A stretch of DNA of 33,202 nucleotides from a virus: the IMG/VR virus record IMGVR_UViG_3300019132_000058, positions 1-33,202 of that record. One strand, 5' to 3'. Below the pieces are notes generated by a model. The model was given only the letters and a program-made list of their open reading frames with translations. It was not told where the DNA came from and searched no databases. Made by a program: the position numbers and the translations under genes. Within the stretch, counting starts at the first letter, position 1, and the number at the start of each line of letters is the position of its first letter. Of this stretch, positions 21,780 to 29,862 are shown piece by piece.

Positions 21780-24419
21780 ATGTCTGGTAATCAAGTTATT
21801 TATATACTCGATATATTTGATGAAGTTATAGGACAACTAAACAATGAAATATCAAACGGTTGTCCTTTTTGGGATGATAATCACATTGAAAAGTTAGAAA
21901 ATGGTTATGAAACATTTGAATTTTATACAGTGTTAAACCATCCGACTAACTTTCCTAATCTACTTGATAATGAAAATAAAGTAGGTTTTGTTAATAAAGA
22001 TGGAGATTTTAAGTTATTTAGAATTAAAACTGTAGAAGATGAAACTCAGAAGAATGAACGTTATGTTTGGGCTGAATTAGACAGTGTAGAACTTTATAAC
22101 ACTGTTGCCCGTCCTATGACTTTAACAGGTTCCCCTAGACAATATCTAGAAACTATTCTTAGTGGAACTAGGTGGGGAGTAGGTATTGTTGAGGATTTAG
22201 CTACTCAAAAAGTTTCTTTTGATGATTATATCTCTGTTATTCAAGCTATTCATGAAGGAAGAAGTAAATTTAGAGCCGAAGTTAATTTTCGCTTTGTATT
22301 AGACAATGGTCAAGTTGTTGGTCGTTATGTAGATATGGTTAGTAAACTTGGTGTTGAAACAGGAAAAAGAGTCGAATATTCAAAGGACTTAATCAGATTC
22401 AAACGTTCTCGTGATACCACAGAATTAGCTACAGGTCTTATTGGCTTAGGGAAGGCTGATGAAGAGGGAAATCGATTAACATTTAAAGATGTTATTTGGA
22501 GTACCTCTCAAGGAGATCCAGTTAATAAACCGTTAGGTCAAGATTGGATAGGTGATGATGAATTACTTTCAGCTTATTCACCTGATGGCAGACACATATA
22601 TCGTGTTTATGATGATGGGGAAACAGATGATGCAGAATCACTTATCTATAACACATGGGAAAAGTTACAACAAATTAAGAATGGTCTTTATACATACGAG
22701 ATTGATATTTTGTTACTTGAAGAAATTACAGGTTATGAAGGCGACAGACTTAGAAAAGGGGATAGGTTGATAGTTGTAGACAGAACCTATTCAAATCCTT
22801 TGTACATCTCTGCTCGTATTTTGGAAATTGAACGCTCAAAGGCAAACCCTTTAAATGATAAAGTTTTACTTGGTGAATTCCGTGAATTGAAATTAAGTAT
22901 TCCTGCTCATATACAAGAACTTCAAAATAAGATTATTAAAGATTCACCAAAGTGGGAAAAAATTCCGGATGCAAAGGAAGTTGGAGCTATTCCAGAAGGT
23001 GGCATTAAAGATACTGACTTTCCGGATGATAAACCATCTGTTCCAACAGGATTCAAAGCGACAGGTTTATTCAAAACAATTATGCTTAAATGGGATTTTG
23101 TCCCTGATAGTTATATCGCAGCTTATGAAGTTTATGGTTCACAAACATCTGGTTTTACTCCAGATGCGAGCAACCTTATCTGGAAAGGTAAAAGTGGAGG
23201 GTTTAATCACGATGCAGAAACAAAGCAAACATGGTATTACAAATTAAGAGCTGTAAATACACATGGAACACCAAGTGATTATACATCTCAAGTAACTGCT
23301 CAAACTGTACAAGTTGATGCCAAAGATATCATTCCACAAGTAATTACCAATGAGCTTATTGCTGAAAATGCCATGATTGACTTTGCTAAAATTGCAAATG
23401 TGGAAATAACAAATGCAATGATAGTTAATTTAAGTGTCGATAAACTAACAGGTAACTTATTGCAAGTTGGAAATGGTACAACCAGTACTAAATTGGAATT
23501 GTATACTTCCGACTCAGGAAGTCACTACATTTACTCTAACCAAGCTGCCGGTTTTAGAATAGAATCCTCTGGAACACTTAGCTTTAAAACAGGTGCTGGG
23601 TATAGTGCGAGATTTGAGAGTCCTGTAATTGTGAATGGAAACATGGCTGTTTCATCGTTATCGGTTGACTATACAGCAAGATTCGATAGTCAAATGGATA
23701 TCAATGCAGGGATGGACGTATACGGTACATCTTATTTTAATAACTATGCACTATTTTACGGTGGAATAAGTGTAAGTTCAGGTGGACTAAGTGTTTCAGG
23801 TTCTACAGACTTATATGGATCTTTAAATGTCTATTCATCTATTGGTGCAACTAGTGACATATTATCCAGTGGTGATGTATATGCAGGAGATGGAACTTAC
23901 GGTTATTTCAGGCATAGAGCAAACTCAAGCAACTATATGAGATTATCAAATGCAGGTGCTGGCTTTTGGGTGAATGGTACGAATAAAGTACATTGGGCCT
24001 CTCTACCAAGAGTGAGGGTTGAGCCAAGTGGTGATGGTGTTTTAGACGGAAATGAGTTTCAAGTTAATAATCCAGGTTCAATGCAACCTACCTTACAAGA
24101 CTTTATTAATATTAAGTTTGAAGAAGGCGAGACAAGAAAGACAGTCTATCTTGATAATAAATTTAGAGAATTTGTAAGTATATACAATGTTTTTCTAACT
24201 TCGGGAAAAGTAGTTGAACTTACAGACGATTATTTTATTGTTGAGGGAGAAGGTTTTGTATCATGTATGGTTATTGGTATTCAAAATGGAAAAGAGGATA
24301 TTGTTGGCTATGAATTTGTTGATGTTCAAATGGCGAGAAGAATGTTGGAAAATGATCAGTTAGAGCCATTAGAAAGAGATGTATTACCACGAAAATTAAG
24401 AAATGGTGGTTATGTATAA
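21780..24419 (+). CDS. Tail-associated endopeptidase-type protein (Tal) with FN3 domain
   Basis: 879 residues. Residues 1 to ~385 match the Prophage_tail/Tal baseplate hub family (IYILDIFDEVIGQL; YVWAELDSVELYN; GLIGLGKADEEGN; EEITGYEGDRLRKGD). Residues ~418-510 are a fibronectin type III-like domain (PSVPTGFKATGL...IMLKWDF, YYKLRAVNTHGTPSDY). After a linker, ~620-720 holds short Ser/Gly/Tyr-rich repeats that should form a trimeric beta-shaft, and a C-terminal domain follows. It probably forms the tail tip and may open the cell wall; peptidase activity cannot be confirmed by eye. Confidence 0.88.
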   Translation: MSGNQVIYILDIFDEVIGQLNNEISNGCPFWDDNHIEKLENGYETFEFYTVLNHPTNFPNLLDNENKVGFVNKDGDFKLFRIKTVEDETQKNERYVWAELDSVELYNTVARPMTLTGSPRQYLETILSGTRWGVGIVEDLATQKVSFDDYISVIQAIHEGRSKFRAEVNFRFVLDNGQVVGRYVDMVSKLGVETGKRVEYSKDLIRFKRSRDTTELATGLIGLGKADEEGNRLTFKDVIWSTSQGDPVNKPLGQDWIGDDELLSAYSPDGRHIYRVYDDGETDDAESLIYNTWEKLQQIKNGLYTYEIDILLLEEITGYEGDRLRKGDRLIVVDRTYSNPLYISARILEIERSKANPLNDKVLLGEFRELKLSIPAHIQELQNKIIKDSPKWEKIPDAKEVGAIPEGGIKDTDFPDDKPSVPTGFKATGLFKTIMLKWDFVPDSYIAAYEVYGSQTSGFTPDASNLIWKGKSGGFNHDAETKQTWYYKLRAVNTHGTPSDYTSQVTAQTVQVDAKDIIPQVITNELIAENAMIDFAKIANVEITNAMIVNLSVDKLTGNLLQVGNGTTSTKLELYTSDSGSHYIYSNQAAGFRIESSGTLSFKTGAGYSARFESPVIVNGNMAVSSLSVDYTARFDSQMDINAGMDVYGTSYFNNYALFYGGISVSSGGLSVSGSTDLYGSLNVYSSIGATSDILSSGDVYAGDGTYGYFRHRANSSNYMRLSNAGAGFWVNGTNKVHWASLPRVRVEPSGDGVLDGNEFQVNNPGSMQPTLQDFINIKFEEGETRKTVYLDNKFREFVSIYNVFLTSGKVVELTDDYFIVEGEGFVSCMVIGIQNGKEDIVGYEFVDVQMARRMLENDQLEPLERDVLPRKLRNGGYV

Positions 24420-24590
24420 ATGGAACAAGGTGTGTCAGTTAAAGATGCTAATAAAGTAATTGATTTTTTAACAAAGCAAAATGCAGAAATAACTAAGATT
24501 AATGCATTTCAAAATGTCATTATACAGGAACAAAATGAAGAAATAGTTGAGTTAAAGAAAGCGATTGAAGAAATTAATAAGAAAAAATAA
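24420..24590 (+). CDS. Small coiled-coil protein next to the tail fibre
   Basis: 56 residues; ATG 24420 directly follows the Tal stop. It is almost entirely helical with heptads (VIIQEQNEEIVELKKAIEEINKKK). Small proteins like this often stand between Tal and fibre genes in Bacillus phages and may be fibre or baseplate accessories. It is followed at once by a terminator. Confidence 0.65.
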   Translation: MEQGVSVKDANKVIDFLTKQNAEITKINAFQNVIIQEQNEEIVELKKAIEEINKKK

Positions 24591-24591
24591 C

Positions 24592-24611
24592 AGCCCATTA
24601 TGGGCTTTTTA
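24592..24611 (+). terminator. Terminator before the tail fibre gene
   Basis: AGCCCA (24592-24597) and TGGGCT (24601-24606) with a tri-nucleotide loop, then TTTTATATT. It is short but GC-rich, 23 bp before the fibre start. Confidence 0.7.
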
Positions 24612-24633
24612 TATTGGTGAAAGGAGGAAGAGT

Positions 24634-26520
24634 ATGCAATTACTTTCTAACTCAGTAGAGTTGAAATTTGGAGGCAATGTTGTAAAACAAGGATCTGAAA
24701 CACCATTTGGATTCTTATTTCGTGGTGAAGATGGAAATGCAGTTGATCTTCAAAATGCTACAGTTATTGTTAAGATCGCTAACGAAAAAGCCTTAATCTT
24801 AGAAAAAACAGCAACAGTTGATGTAGATAATATTGTAACTTTTTCCTTGTCAAAAGAAGACGTAACCGGATCTGGAAAAATGAGATTGGAGTTTCAAGTA
24901 ACAAGATCAGATGGTAGCGTTGAAAAGTTCCCAGCTGATAATTGGCAAGAAATAAGAATTACACCATCTCTAGATGATTTAACAGGTGGAAGTGTTGCAA
25001 TTGTTACTGTTCAGTCTATCCAAAAGCAAATAGATGAAATTGCAAAAGGGGCTACAAACGCAGAAACATCTCAAGCTAGACTTGGAGAAGATGGAACTGC
25101 CTATGATACATTAAAGCAAAGATTAGATACAGAAAACAAAAATGTTAATGAACAATTGGCGGATAATACGCATTTAATAGGTGTAAACCCTAAAAAGTAC
25201 GGAATTAAGGGTGATGGGATAAATGACGATACACAAGGGATAAGAGATATGTTTGCTGATAATGAAGGTAAACGACTTATGATACCCGATGGTGATTACC
25301 GTATTACTAGCCCAATTGATATTGATTCTGATGTTTGTTTGTACCTTTCACCTAATGCTAGGTTTTTTGCTGATGCTCCAATGGACTACTTGTTTAATTA
25401 TGCAACAAGTAGAACAATAACAACCATTTACACTCTGTCTAAAGATAGATTTATCATTGGTGGAAAACTTGATGGTAATGGATTGGCAAAACATGTACTA
25501 CGTTTAAATAAATTTTTCCACTTTACACTACACAATGTAGAAATTAAAAATGGCATTAATCGAGGCTTGGTTACTAATAATATTGGGGGTTCTTGTGCTG
25601 AATTGGTTGCTACAAACCTTCACTTTATCAACGAAACAAATACCAATATTCTTGATAATATAGCTATTGAAAATATAGGGAATGACAATCATTTTGCAGA
25701 TATTTTTATGGTTGATTGGACAGAAGGATTGCTAGACAAAGGCGGTGCAGTTGGAGACAGGTTGCATTATTGGATAAGCCACAAAGAAAGAATTGAACAC
25801 TCAAAGGCTTTTACGTTTGAAAGCAGTTCATTTTTTGGGAATTTATATGCTGATACTGCTAGATATGCAGTAGTTGTAAAAAATGGCTATCCTAAAATAA
25901 ACGACTTAAAAGTTTACTATAATAAAGGTGTTTACACATCTCAATATGCCTCTCAATTTAAGCCCGTTGTTTACAAAAAAGAAGGCGGAGCTTTAAGAAT
26001 GGGTTTTCTTGAGAATGTTGCTAATGTAGATGGGGGAAATAATGAAGTAGAAGGTACACTATCACCAGGGGATTTTTTAATTCATGTTAGTAGAGGAGTA
26101 AACGCAACAAACTTATTTCCGTTTTCCGTTCCAAAAGAAGAGGAAGGAACATTCACTCCTACCGTTGCAGGAACAACAACTGCTGGAGCACCAACTTATA
26201 CAAGTCAAAATGGTAAGTATATAAGGCAAGGTAAACTTGTTACTTGTACTTTAACTATTAAAGGCACATATGATAATACCATTGCAGGAGGATTGTTAGT
26301 AAAAGGACTTCCATTTACTATGGCTAGTGGGCATGTTGGTGCTGTATCATTTGGATATATTCAAGGGTTGAAGTCTCCAAATGGATATGTTAATACAGGG
26401 CAATATGATTTAACATTAAGAACAATAGATACGAACGGCAATTCAGTAGCGATAGATACAACCACACTTAGAGGAACAGCTTTTGAATATCATTTATCGG
26501 TTACTTATAGAGTATCTTAA
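24634..26520 (+). CDS. Tail fibre: BppU-like N-terminus, pectate-lyase fold, C-terminal receptor module
   Basis: 628 residues from ATG 24634 (AAAGGAGGAAG); a longer frame from 24565 would cross the terminator and is rejected. Residues 1 to ~130 look like a BppU/DUF2479 baseplate-anchoring domain (ELKFGGNVVKQGSETPFGFLF, MRLEFQVTRSDGS). A helical connector (QKQIDEIAKGATNAETSQAR) leads to a right-handed beta-helix from residue ~188 (YGIKGDGINDDTQGI, the Pectate_lyase_3 opening). Residues ~500-628 (EEGTFTPTVAGTTTAGAPTY) are a common C-terminal binding module in Bacillus phages. It is the probable host-range determinant. Confidence 0.88.
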   Translation: MQLLSNSVELKFGGNVVKQGSETPFGFLFRGEDGNAVDLQNATVIVKIANEKALILEKTATVDVDNIVTFSLSKEDVTGSGKMRLEFQVTRSDGSVEKFPADNWQEIRITPSLDDLTGGSVAIVTVQSIQKQIDEIAKGATNAETSQARLGEDGTAYDTLKQRLDTENKNVNEQLADNTHLIGVNPKKYGIKGDGINDDTQGIRDMFADNEGKRLMIPDGDYRITSPIDIDSDVCLYLSPNARFFADAPMDYLFNYATSRTITTIYTLSKDRFIIGGKLDGNGLAKHVLRLNKFFHFTLHNVEIKNGINRGLVTNNIGGSCAELVATNLHFINETNTNILDNIAIENIGNDNHFADIFMVDWTEGLLDKGGAVGDRLHYWISHKERIEHSKAFTFESSSFFGNLYADTARYAVVVKNGYPKINDLKVYYNKGVYTSQYASQFKPVVYKKEGGALRMGFLENVANVDGGNNEVEGTLSPGDFLIHVSRGVNATNLFPFSVPKEEEGTFTPTVAGTTTAGAPTYTSQNGKYIRQGKLVTCTLTIKGTYDNTIAGGLLVKGLPFTMASGHVGAVSFGYIQGLKSPNGYVNTGQYDLTLRTIDTNGNSVAIDTTTLRGTAFEYHLSVTYRVS

Positions 26521-26557
26521 AGAACTATAGGAGCAAATTGCGAATTAAAAACACACA

Positions 26558-26594
26558 AAAAAGAGCATTCAGAATTAATCTGTTTGCTCTTTTT
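26558..26594. terminator. Bidirectional terminator between tail fibre and XRE gene
   Basis: AAAAAGAGCA (26558-26567) and TGCTCTTTTT (26585-26594) pair perfectly, with an inner CAGA/TCTG stem. It serves the rightward late operon and the leftward repressor, whose stop lies inside the loop. Confidence 0.85.
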
Positions 26595-26793
26595 CTATTA
26601 CAAGTATTTCTCCAGGCGTTACACTAAGGTATCTACAAAGTTTGCTAAGTAATTCTCTAGGGAATGTCTTGCTTTCATCGTTATAGAGTTGTCTTACCGA
26701 TTCATACCTATAGCCGATATCCTTTGAAACTTTTAAAACTGACAGTCCTCTCTCATCGAGAATACTTTGTAAATTGGATTTCACTTTAATCAT
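26575..26793 (-). CDS. XRE-family repressor next to the recombinase
   Basis: 72 residues from the ATG ending at 26793, which has AGGAGGG upstream on the minus strand; a longer in-frame start at 26871 would run through the operators. It is essentially one HTH domain: SILDERGLSVLKVSKDIGYRYESVRQLYNDES with the recognition helix near 30-40, and a C-terminal CRYLSVTPGEILV typical of Cro/CI-like proteins. It reads away from the tyrosine recombinase. Three related 19-bp sites lie between them, so autoregulation and control of the recombinase are likely. Confidence 0.85.
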   Translation of the reverse strand: MIKVKSNLQSILDERGLSVLKVSKDIGYRYESVRQLYNDESKTFPRELLSKLCRYLSVTPGEILVIEKEQTD

Positions 26794-26811
26794 TTTATCC
26801 CTCCTAAGAAG

Positions 26812-26839
26812 ATTATACACGAAATTAGTGTAATTAGTC
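26812..26839 (-). promoter_or_regulatory. Leftward promoter of the XRE repressor
   Basis: On the minus strand a consensus TATAAT (+ strand 26812-26817) is preceded at 18 bp by AGGACT, a weak -35. The -10 is overlapped by the first 19-bp operator, which suits autorepression. Confidence 0.5.
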
Positions 26840-26894
26840 CTATTTACTCGAAAAAAGTGTAATGGTAACATGAAGTTACACTAAAAACGAGTAA
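26815..26894. promoter_or_regulatory. Three 19-bp operators between repressor and recombinase
   Basis: O1 26815-26833 ATACACGAAATTAGTGTAA; O2 26844-26862 TTACTCGAAAAAAGTGTAA; O3 26876-26894 TTACACTAAAAACGAGTAA (the inverse orientation of O2). Each is a dyad with half-sites close to TTACNC and GNGTAA around 7 AT-rich bases. Centres are 29 and 32 bp apart, about three turns. O1 covers the leftward -10; O2 and O3 cover the rightward promoter and start site. Confidence 0.75.
26843..26871 (+). promoter_or_regulatory. Rightward promoter of the recombinase
   Basis: TTTACT (26843-26848), 17-bp spacer, and extended -10 TGGTAACAT (-10 at 26866-26871). It is imperfect but correctly spaced and nested in operators O2/O3; the gene's TAAGGAGGG site follows at once. 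Confidence 0.45.
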
Positions 26895-26907
26895 TAAGGA
26901 GGGTAAC

Positions 26908-27900
26908 ATGATTAACGATACTGCTAGACTCATGAATGATTTAGAAGTTGTGGTTAGTACACTTGCTCCTGATACAGTACAAGACAAGCTTTCTATTCGA
27001 TTAGAAGAAGTATTGAGCAATTATGACATCCACAGAAAAACACTGAAGGATATCGAAAATGATTTAATGGATAAGATCGATATTTACCTATCATCGAGAA
27101 CAATTGAAGGATTATCACATAAAACACTTGACGGTTACAGAATCGAGTTGATTCAATTTGCAAAGTACATAAATAAGCCAGTAGTACAAATTACTACATC
27201 GGACATAAGAAAATATCTTGCCCATAATAGTCATTGGATGATCAGCACAATGGATAGAAAATTGTCGGTTTTAAAGACATTCTTTTGTTGGCTTGTTAGA
27301 GAGGAATTACTTTTACGTGATCCTTCAGCAAAAATTAAAGCACCTAAGAAACCAAAACGACTTATAAAGTCTTTGACAATCGAAGAATTAGAAATTGTTA
27401 GAGATTCTTGTGAGACATTAAGAGAAAGAGCGTTAATTGAAACAATGTATGCTACAGGTTGCCGTTTATCTGAAGTCCAAAACATGAAGAAATCTGACAT
27501 TAACATACAAGATATGTCTGTAAGAGTAATTGGAAAAGGCGATAAGGAAAGAATCTGTTATCTTTCAATAAAATGTCTACATCAACTAAGGAAATATTTA
27601 AGTAGTCGTAAAGACGAATGTGAATACCTCTTTGTTACTGAGCGTAGACCGATTAGAAAAATGTCTGATCGAAATATTGAAAGAATCATAGATGTAATTG
27701 CAGGAAGAGCTAAATTAAGTAAGAAGCTTACCCCACACGTATTTAGACATACATTTGCTCAACTAGCAATGGAGAACGGTGCAGAACTTTCAGATGTACA
27801 GCATTTAATGGGACATGAAGATCCAGGAACAACACTTATCTACAGTCATGTTTCTGAGGAACGAAAAAAATTAGCACATAAACGATATCACGTACAATAA
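26908..27900 (+). CDS. Tyrosine recombinase (Xer-like)
   Basis: 330 residues; ATG with AAGGAGGG. The full catalytic set is present: R186 (TGCRLSEV), K210 (IGKGDKER), H277 and R280 (HVFRHTF), H303 (MGHEDPGTT) and Y312 (LIYSHVS). A SAM-like core-binding domain lies at ~55-140, preceded by an extra ~55-residue helical N-terminus. It is closer in look to XerC/D-type enzymes than to large phage integrases. It may resolve multimers of a phage-plasmid or integrate the phage; no attP could be recognised. It interrupts the usual fibre-to-holin order and is controlled by the operators upstream. Confidence 0.92.
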   Translation: MINDTARLMNDLEVVVSTLAPDTVQDKLSIRLEEVLSNYDIHRKTLKDIENDLMDKIDIYLSSRTIEGLSHKTLDGYRIELIQFAKYINKPVVQITTSDIRKYLAHNSHWMISTMDRKLSVLKTFFCWLVREELLLRDPSAKIKAPKKPKRLIKSLTIEELEIVRDSCETLRERALIETMYATGCRLSEVQNMKKSDINIQDMSVRVIGKGDKERICYLSIKCLHQLRKYLSSRKDECEYLFVTERRPIRKMSDRNIERIIDVIAGRAKLSKKLTPHVFRHTFAQLAMENGAELSDVQHLMGHEDPGTTLIYSHVSEERKKLAHKRYHVQ

Positions 27901-27921
27901 GTCCCTTTGGGGCTTTTTATT
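27898..27921 (+). terminator. Terminator after the recombinase
   Basis: AGTCCC and GGGGCT (27900-27905 / 27909-27914) with a TTT loop, then TTTTATTTTG. It overlaps the recombinase stop and isolates the gene from the lysis cassette. Confidence 0.7.
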
Positions 27922-27943
27922 TTGCGTAGAAGGAGGTTGAGAA

Positions 27944-28240
27944 ATGAATGAACAAGTAGTAGACCGTTTAGATGAACACGAAAGACGAATAACAGATCTC
28001 GAAAAAAATCAATATGAGATGAGAAATGGCATGTTACGACTTGAAAATACTGTACTCCAACAAGGAAAAGAGCAAAAAGACCTTCTTAATAAGTTAATTG
28101 ACCATTTCTTTGATGACAGGAAGGATGCTCGAAATAGTAAGGTTAGACTGAGTGAAATTAAATGGACTACATTAGTTGGATTATTTGGTGGTGGAAGTGC
28201 CATTGTTCTAGTAATTCAATGGTTATTAAGTCTAATTTGA
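27944..28240 (+). CDS. XhlA-type holin partner (haemolysin XhlA family)
   Basis: 98 residues; GAAGGAGG site. Residues ~5-65 form a coiled coil (VVDRLDEHERRITDLEKNQ...), then a basic stretch and a single C-terminal transmembrane helix (~74-97, WTTLVGLFGGGSAIVLVIQW). This is the XhlA layout; in Bacillus PBSX-type systems it works with a holin to let the endolysin out. It is first of the lysis trio, 16 bp before the holin. Confidence 0.85.
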   Translation: MNEQVVDRLDEHERRITDLEKNQYEMRNGMLRLENTVLQQGKEQKDLLNKLIDHFFDDRKDARNSKVRLSEIKWTTLVGLFGGGSAIVLVIQWLLSLI

Positions 28241-28256
28241 AAGGGATGAATACATA

Positions 28257-28439
28257 ATGAGATTTAAAAATTATGGATTGTGGGTTGCATTTGCGGCTTT
28301 GGTTGGCCTATTTGTAAATGACTTAGGATTATTAGCACCTGAACAGTATGATCAATATGTCAATGCTGTTTTGGCTGTATTGATTGCAGCAGGTATAATC
28401 AATAATCCTTCAAATGGGAAAGGGTACGGTGATAAGTAA
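28257..28439 (+). CDS. Holin (phi LC3-like)
   Basis: 60 residues; AAAGGGATG site. It has two hydrophobic segments (~7-25 and ~35-48) and a short basic C-terminus (NPSNGKGYGDK). NYGLWVAFAALVGLFVNDLGL and AGIINNPS fit small class II holins. Its stop overlaps the amidase start (TAATG), coupling holin and endolysin. Confidence 0.82.
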   Translation: MRFKNYGLWVAFAALVGLFVNDLGLLAPEQYDQYVNAVLAVLIAAGIINNPSNGKGYGDK

Positions 28440-29092
28440 TGAAAATTGAAGATGTTGGTCTAAAATTTAAATATGCTCTTACACCATTAAAACGAATAGA
28501 TAAGATTATAATTCATCATCCAGCACATCCAACATGGGATATCCATGACATACATAAATCACATCAAGCTAAAGGATGGAATGGGATTGGGTATAACTAC
28601 TTTGTAACTAAAGATGGTAAGGTTCAAAAAGGTAGAGGTAGAGCTGAAGGTGCTCATTGTAAAAATGGGTACAATAGCAAGTCTTTAGGTGTTAGTTTCC
28701 AAGGTAACTTTGAGATACAAGTACCAACAGAGGAACAATATCGTGCTGGTGCTAAATTAATTGCTCAGTTGTTGAAACAGGAAGGGTTGAGTGTTAATGA
28801 TGTAGATGGCCATAGTGCGTTTGATAGCACCCTGTGTCCTGGTAAAAACTTTGCTCTTGGTAAGTTAAAAAAATATATTTCTGAAGAATTAAATCCAACT
28901 AAAAAGGAAGTGACTAGCGTGTCAAATCAAAAATATGTTCATTCTCATAATGACAAAGTTATGATTGATTTATTATCTAAGCATGGTTATATGGCAAAAT
29001 CATTTGAAATCCCAAGTAAAGAATTCGCTCAAATGCTTTCTATCCCATATTTAATTGTTAAGGATTTAGAGGATAAGGGTGTATTGAAGTAA
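28439..29092 (+). CDS. Endolysin, N-acetylmuramoyl-L-alanine amidase (Amidase_2)
   Basis: 217 residues. The catalytic domain (~15-150) is of the T7-lysozyme/PGRP fold: zinc ligands H26 (IIIHHPAH), H125 (DGHSAFD) and C133 (TLCPGKNF), with W47-N48-G49-I50-G51-Y52 (the WNGIGY block). The C-terminal ~60 residues (from ~160) are a small wall-binding domain that I do not recognise. No signal peptide, so export relies on the holin. Confidence 0.93.
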   Translation: MKIEDVGLKFKYALTPLKRIDKIIIHHPAHPTWDIHDIHKSHQAKGWNGIGYNYFVTKDGKVQKGRGRAEGAHCKNGYNSKSLGVSFQGNFEIQVPTEEQYRAGAKLIAQLLKQEGLSVNDVDGHSAFDSTLCPGKNFALGKLKKYISEELNPTKKEVTSVSNQKYVHSHNDKVMIDLLSKHGYMAKSFEIPSKEFAQMLSIPYLIVKDLEDKGVLK

Positions 29093-29124
29093 TTTCTCTT
29101 TAATGGTATACTGAACGTATGTTC
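29084..29124 (+). promoter_or_regulatory. SOS (LexA/DinR) promoter after the amidase gene
   Basis: TTGAAG (29084-29089), 17-bp spacer, extended -10 TGGTATACT (-10 29107-29112), and directly after it GAACGTATGTTC (29113-29124), a perfect GAAC-N4-GTTC Bacillus SOS box covering the start site. It points rightward, yet no rightward gene follows for 1.5 kb and a terminator begins 26 bp after the box. Confidence 0.75.
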
Positions 29125-29180
29125 GTAATTTGATATAAAAAGCAAGAAGCCCTCACCTTGGAAAAGTGAGGGTTATTTTT
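29119..29180 (+). ncRNA. Possible short SOS-induced RNA
   Basis: If the SOS promoter is active, transcription from ~29119 would end at the hairpin with T-run at 29150-29180, giving a ~60-nt RNA with a 3' terminator stem. It has no open frame. Readthrough would be antisense to the leftward gene 29173-29442. This is a prediction from the promoter and terminator only. Confidence 0.3.
29150..29180. terminator. Bidirectional terminator
   Basis: CCCTCAC (29150-29156) and GTGAGGG (29166-29172) pair perfectly, followed by TTATTTTTT; on the other strand CTTTTT follows. It ends both the amidase/SOS transcript and the leftward operon. Confidence 0.85.
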
Positions 29181-29442
29181 TATTCAATACTTCCCAAAGA
29201 GCTGATTCAATTTTAACTTTTAATTTAGTCTGTTTTTCTTCATCTAATTCTTCGAATAATTTCTTCATTAATGATCTTTGGTGTAAAATAATTTCCACTA
29301 GTTCTTTTTTATTATACTTATTTAAACCAGCTTCAGTAGTTAACCATTCATTATCATAACCGATTAATTCTAAGAGTAGGGTATATAATTTTTGATACTC
29401 TTTTTGTTGTTTCTGAAGTATCTTTCCAGTAATTTCATTCAT
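29173..29442 (-). CDS. Unknown helical protein, last gene of the leftward operon
   Basis: 89 residues, AAGGATA site. It is almost entirely helical and highly charged: KILQKQQKEYQKLYTLLLEL, a short non-helical GYDNEWLTTEAG, then two further helices ending in KK. Three-helix bundles like this are often small regulators or antitoxins, but nothing is recognised. Its ATG overlaps the end of the 43-residue gene upstream. Confidence 0.65.
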   Translation of the reverse strand: MNEITGKILQKQQKEYQKLYTLLLELIGYDNEWLTTEAGLNKYNKKELVEIILHQRSLMKKLFEELDEEKQTKLKVKIESALWEVLNKK

Positions 29443-29566
29443 AATTATTATCCTTAGATTTGAATTCGTCCCTTAACACTTCTTTCTTATACAATTCAAC
29501 GAGATATTGATACGCTTTTTGAATATTTTCGTCCTTATGCTTTCCCTCAATTATTGTTACTTTCAT
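29435..29566 (-). CDS. Unknown 43-residue protein
   Basis: It starts at the ATG ending at 29566 with AAGAGG upstream. It has a short beta start (MKVTIIEGKH) and a K/E-rich helix. It overlaps the next leftward gene by 8 bp, a sign of coupling, and follows the DUF4177-like gene by 13 bp. The gene is too short for motif recognition; overlap and site are the evidence. Confidence 0.55.
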   Translation of the reverse strand: MKVTIIEGKHKDENIQKAYQYLVELYKKEVLRDEFKSKDNNYE

Positions 29567-29579
29567 CTATAAACCTCTT

Positions 29580-29765
29580 CTATTCAATTTCCCTTTTAAA
29601 CAAATAGCTTATCTCTGTAGAAGTTCCTGCTGATACAGGAGCATATACACTTACACATTCCCATCCTTCTTGGCCTAGTTTATTTAATTCCTCGTCAGGA
29701 CTTTTCTTTTGTTTTAGTAATCCCTTTTTTTCAACTGAAAATGTTTTATATTCAAATTTCTTCAT
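29580..29765 (-). CDS. DUF4177-like small protein
   Basis: 61 residues; GAGGAGGAA site. The pattern KKFEYKTFSV...DEELNKLGQEGWECVSVYAP...ISYLFKRE is that of DUF4177 proteins, small alpha/beta proteins of unknown function that are widespread in Bacillus and phages. It is a member of the leftward operon, with a 97-bp gap upstream that may hold an internal promoter. Confidence 0.8.
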   Translation of the reverse strand: MKKFEYKTFSVEKKGLLKQKKSPDEELNKLGQEGWECVSVYAPVSAGTSTEISYLFKREIE

Positions 29766-29862
29766 TTTAGTTCCTCCTCAATGTGATCTTAATGATTATA
29801 CGATTAGTACATGGTGAAAGTTCATTAACTTGATAACTTATCCCGATAACTTAATACTTCAT

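Noticed and set aside
22552-23247. Second-frame rightward open frames inside the Tal gene
   Set aside because: They are shadow frames with odd composition, no ribosome binding sites, fully inside a coherent 879-residue protein.
24565-24633. Upstream extension of the tail fibre frame
   Set aside because: It crosses the terminator at 24592-24611 and the end of the preceding small gene, while ATG 24634 has AAAGGAGGAAG.
26521-28000. An attP site near the recombinase
   Set aside because: No convincing core with arm-type repeats was seen; the repeats found here are better explained as repressor operators.
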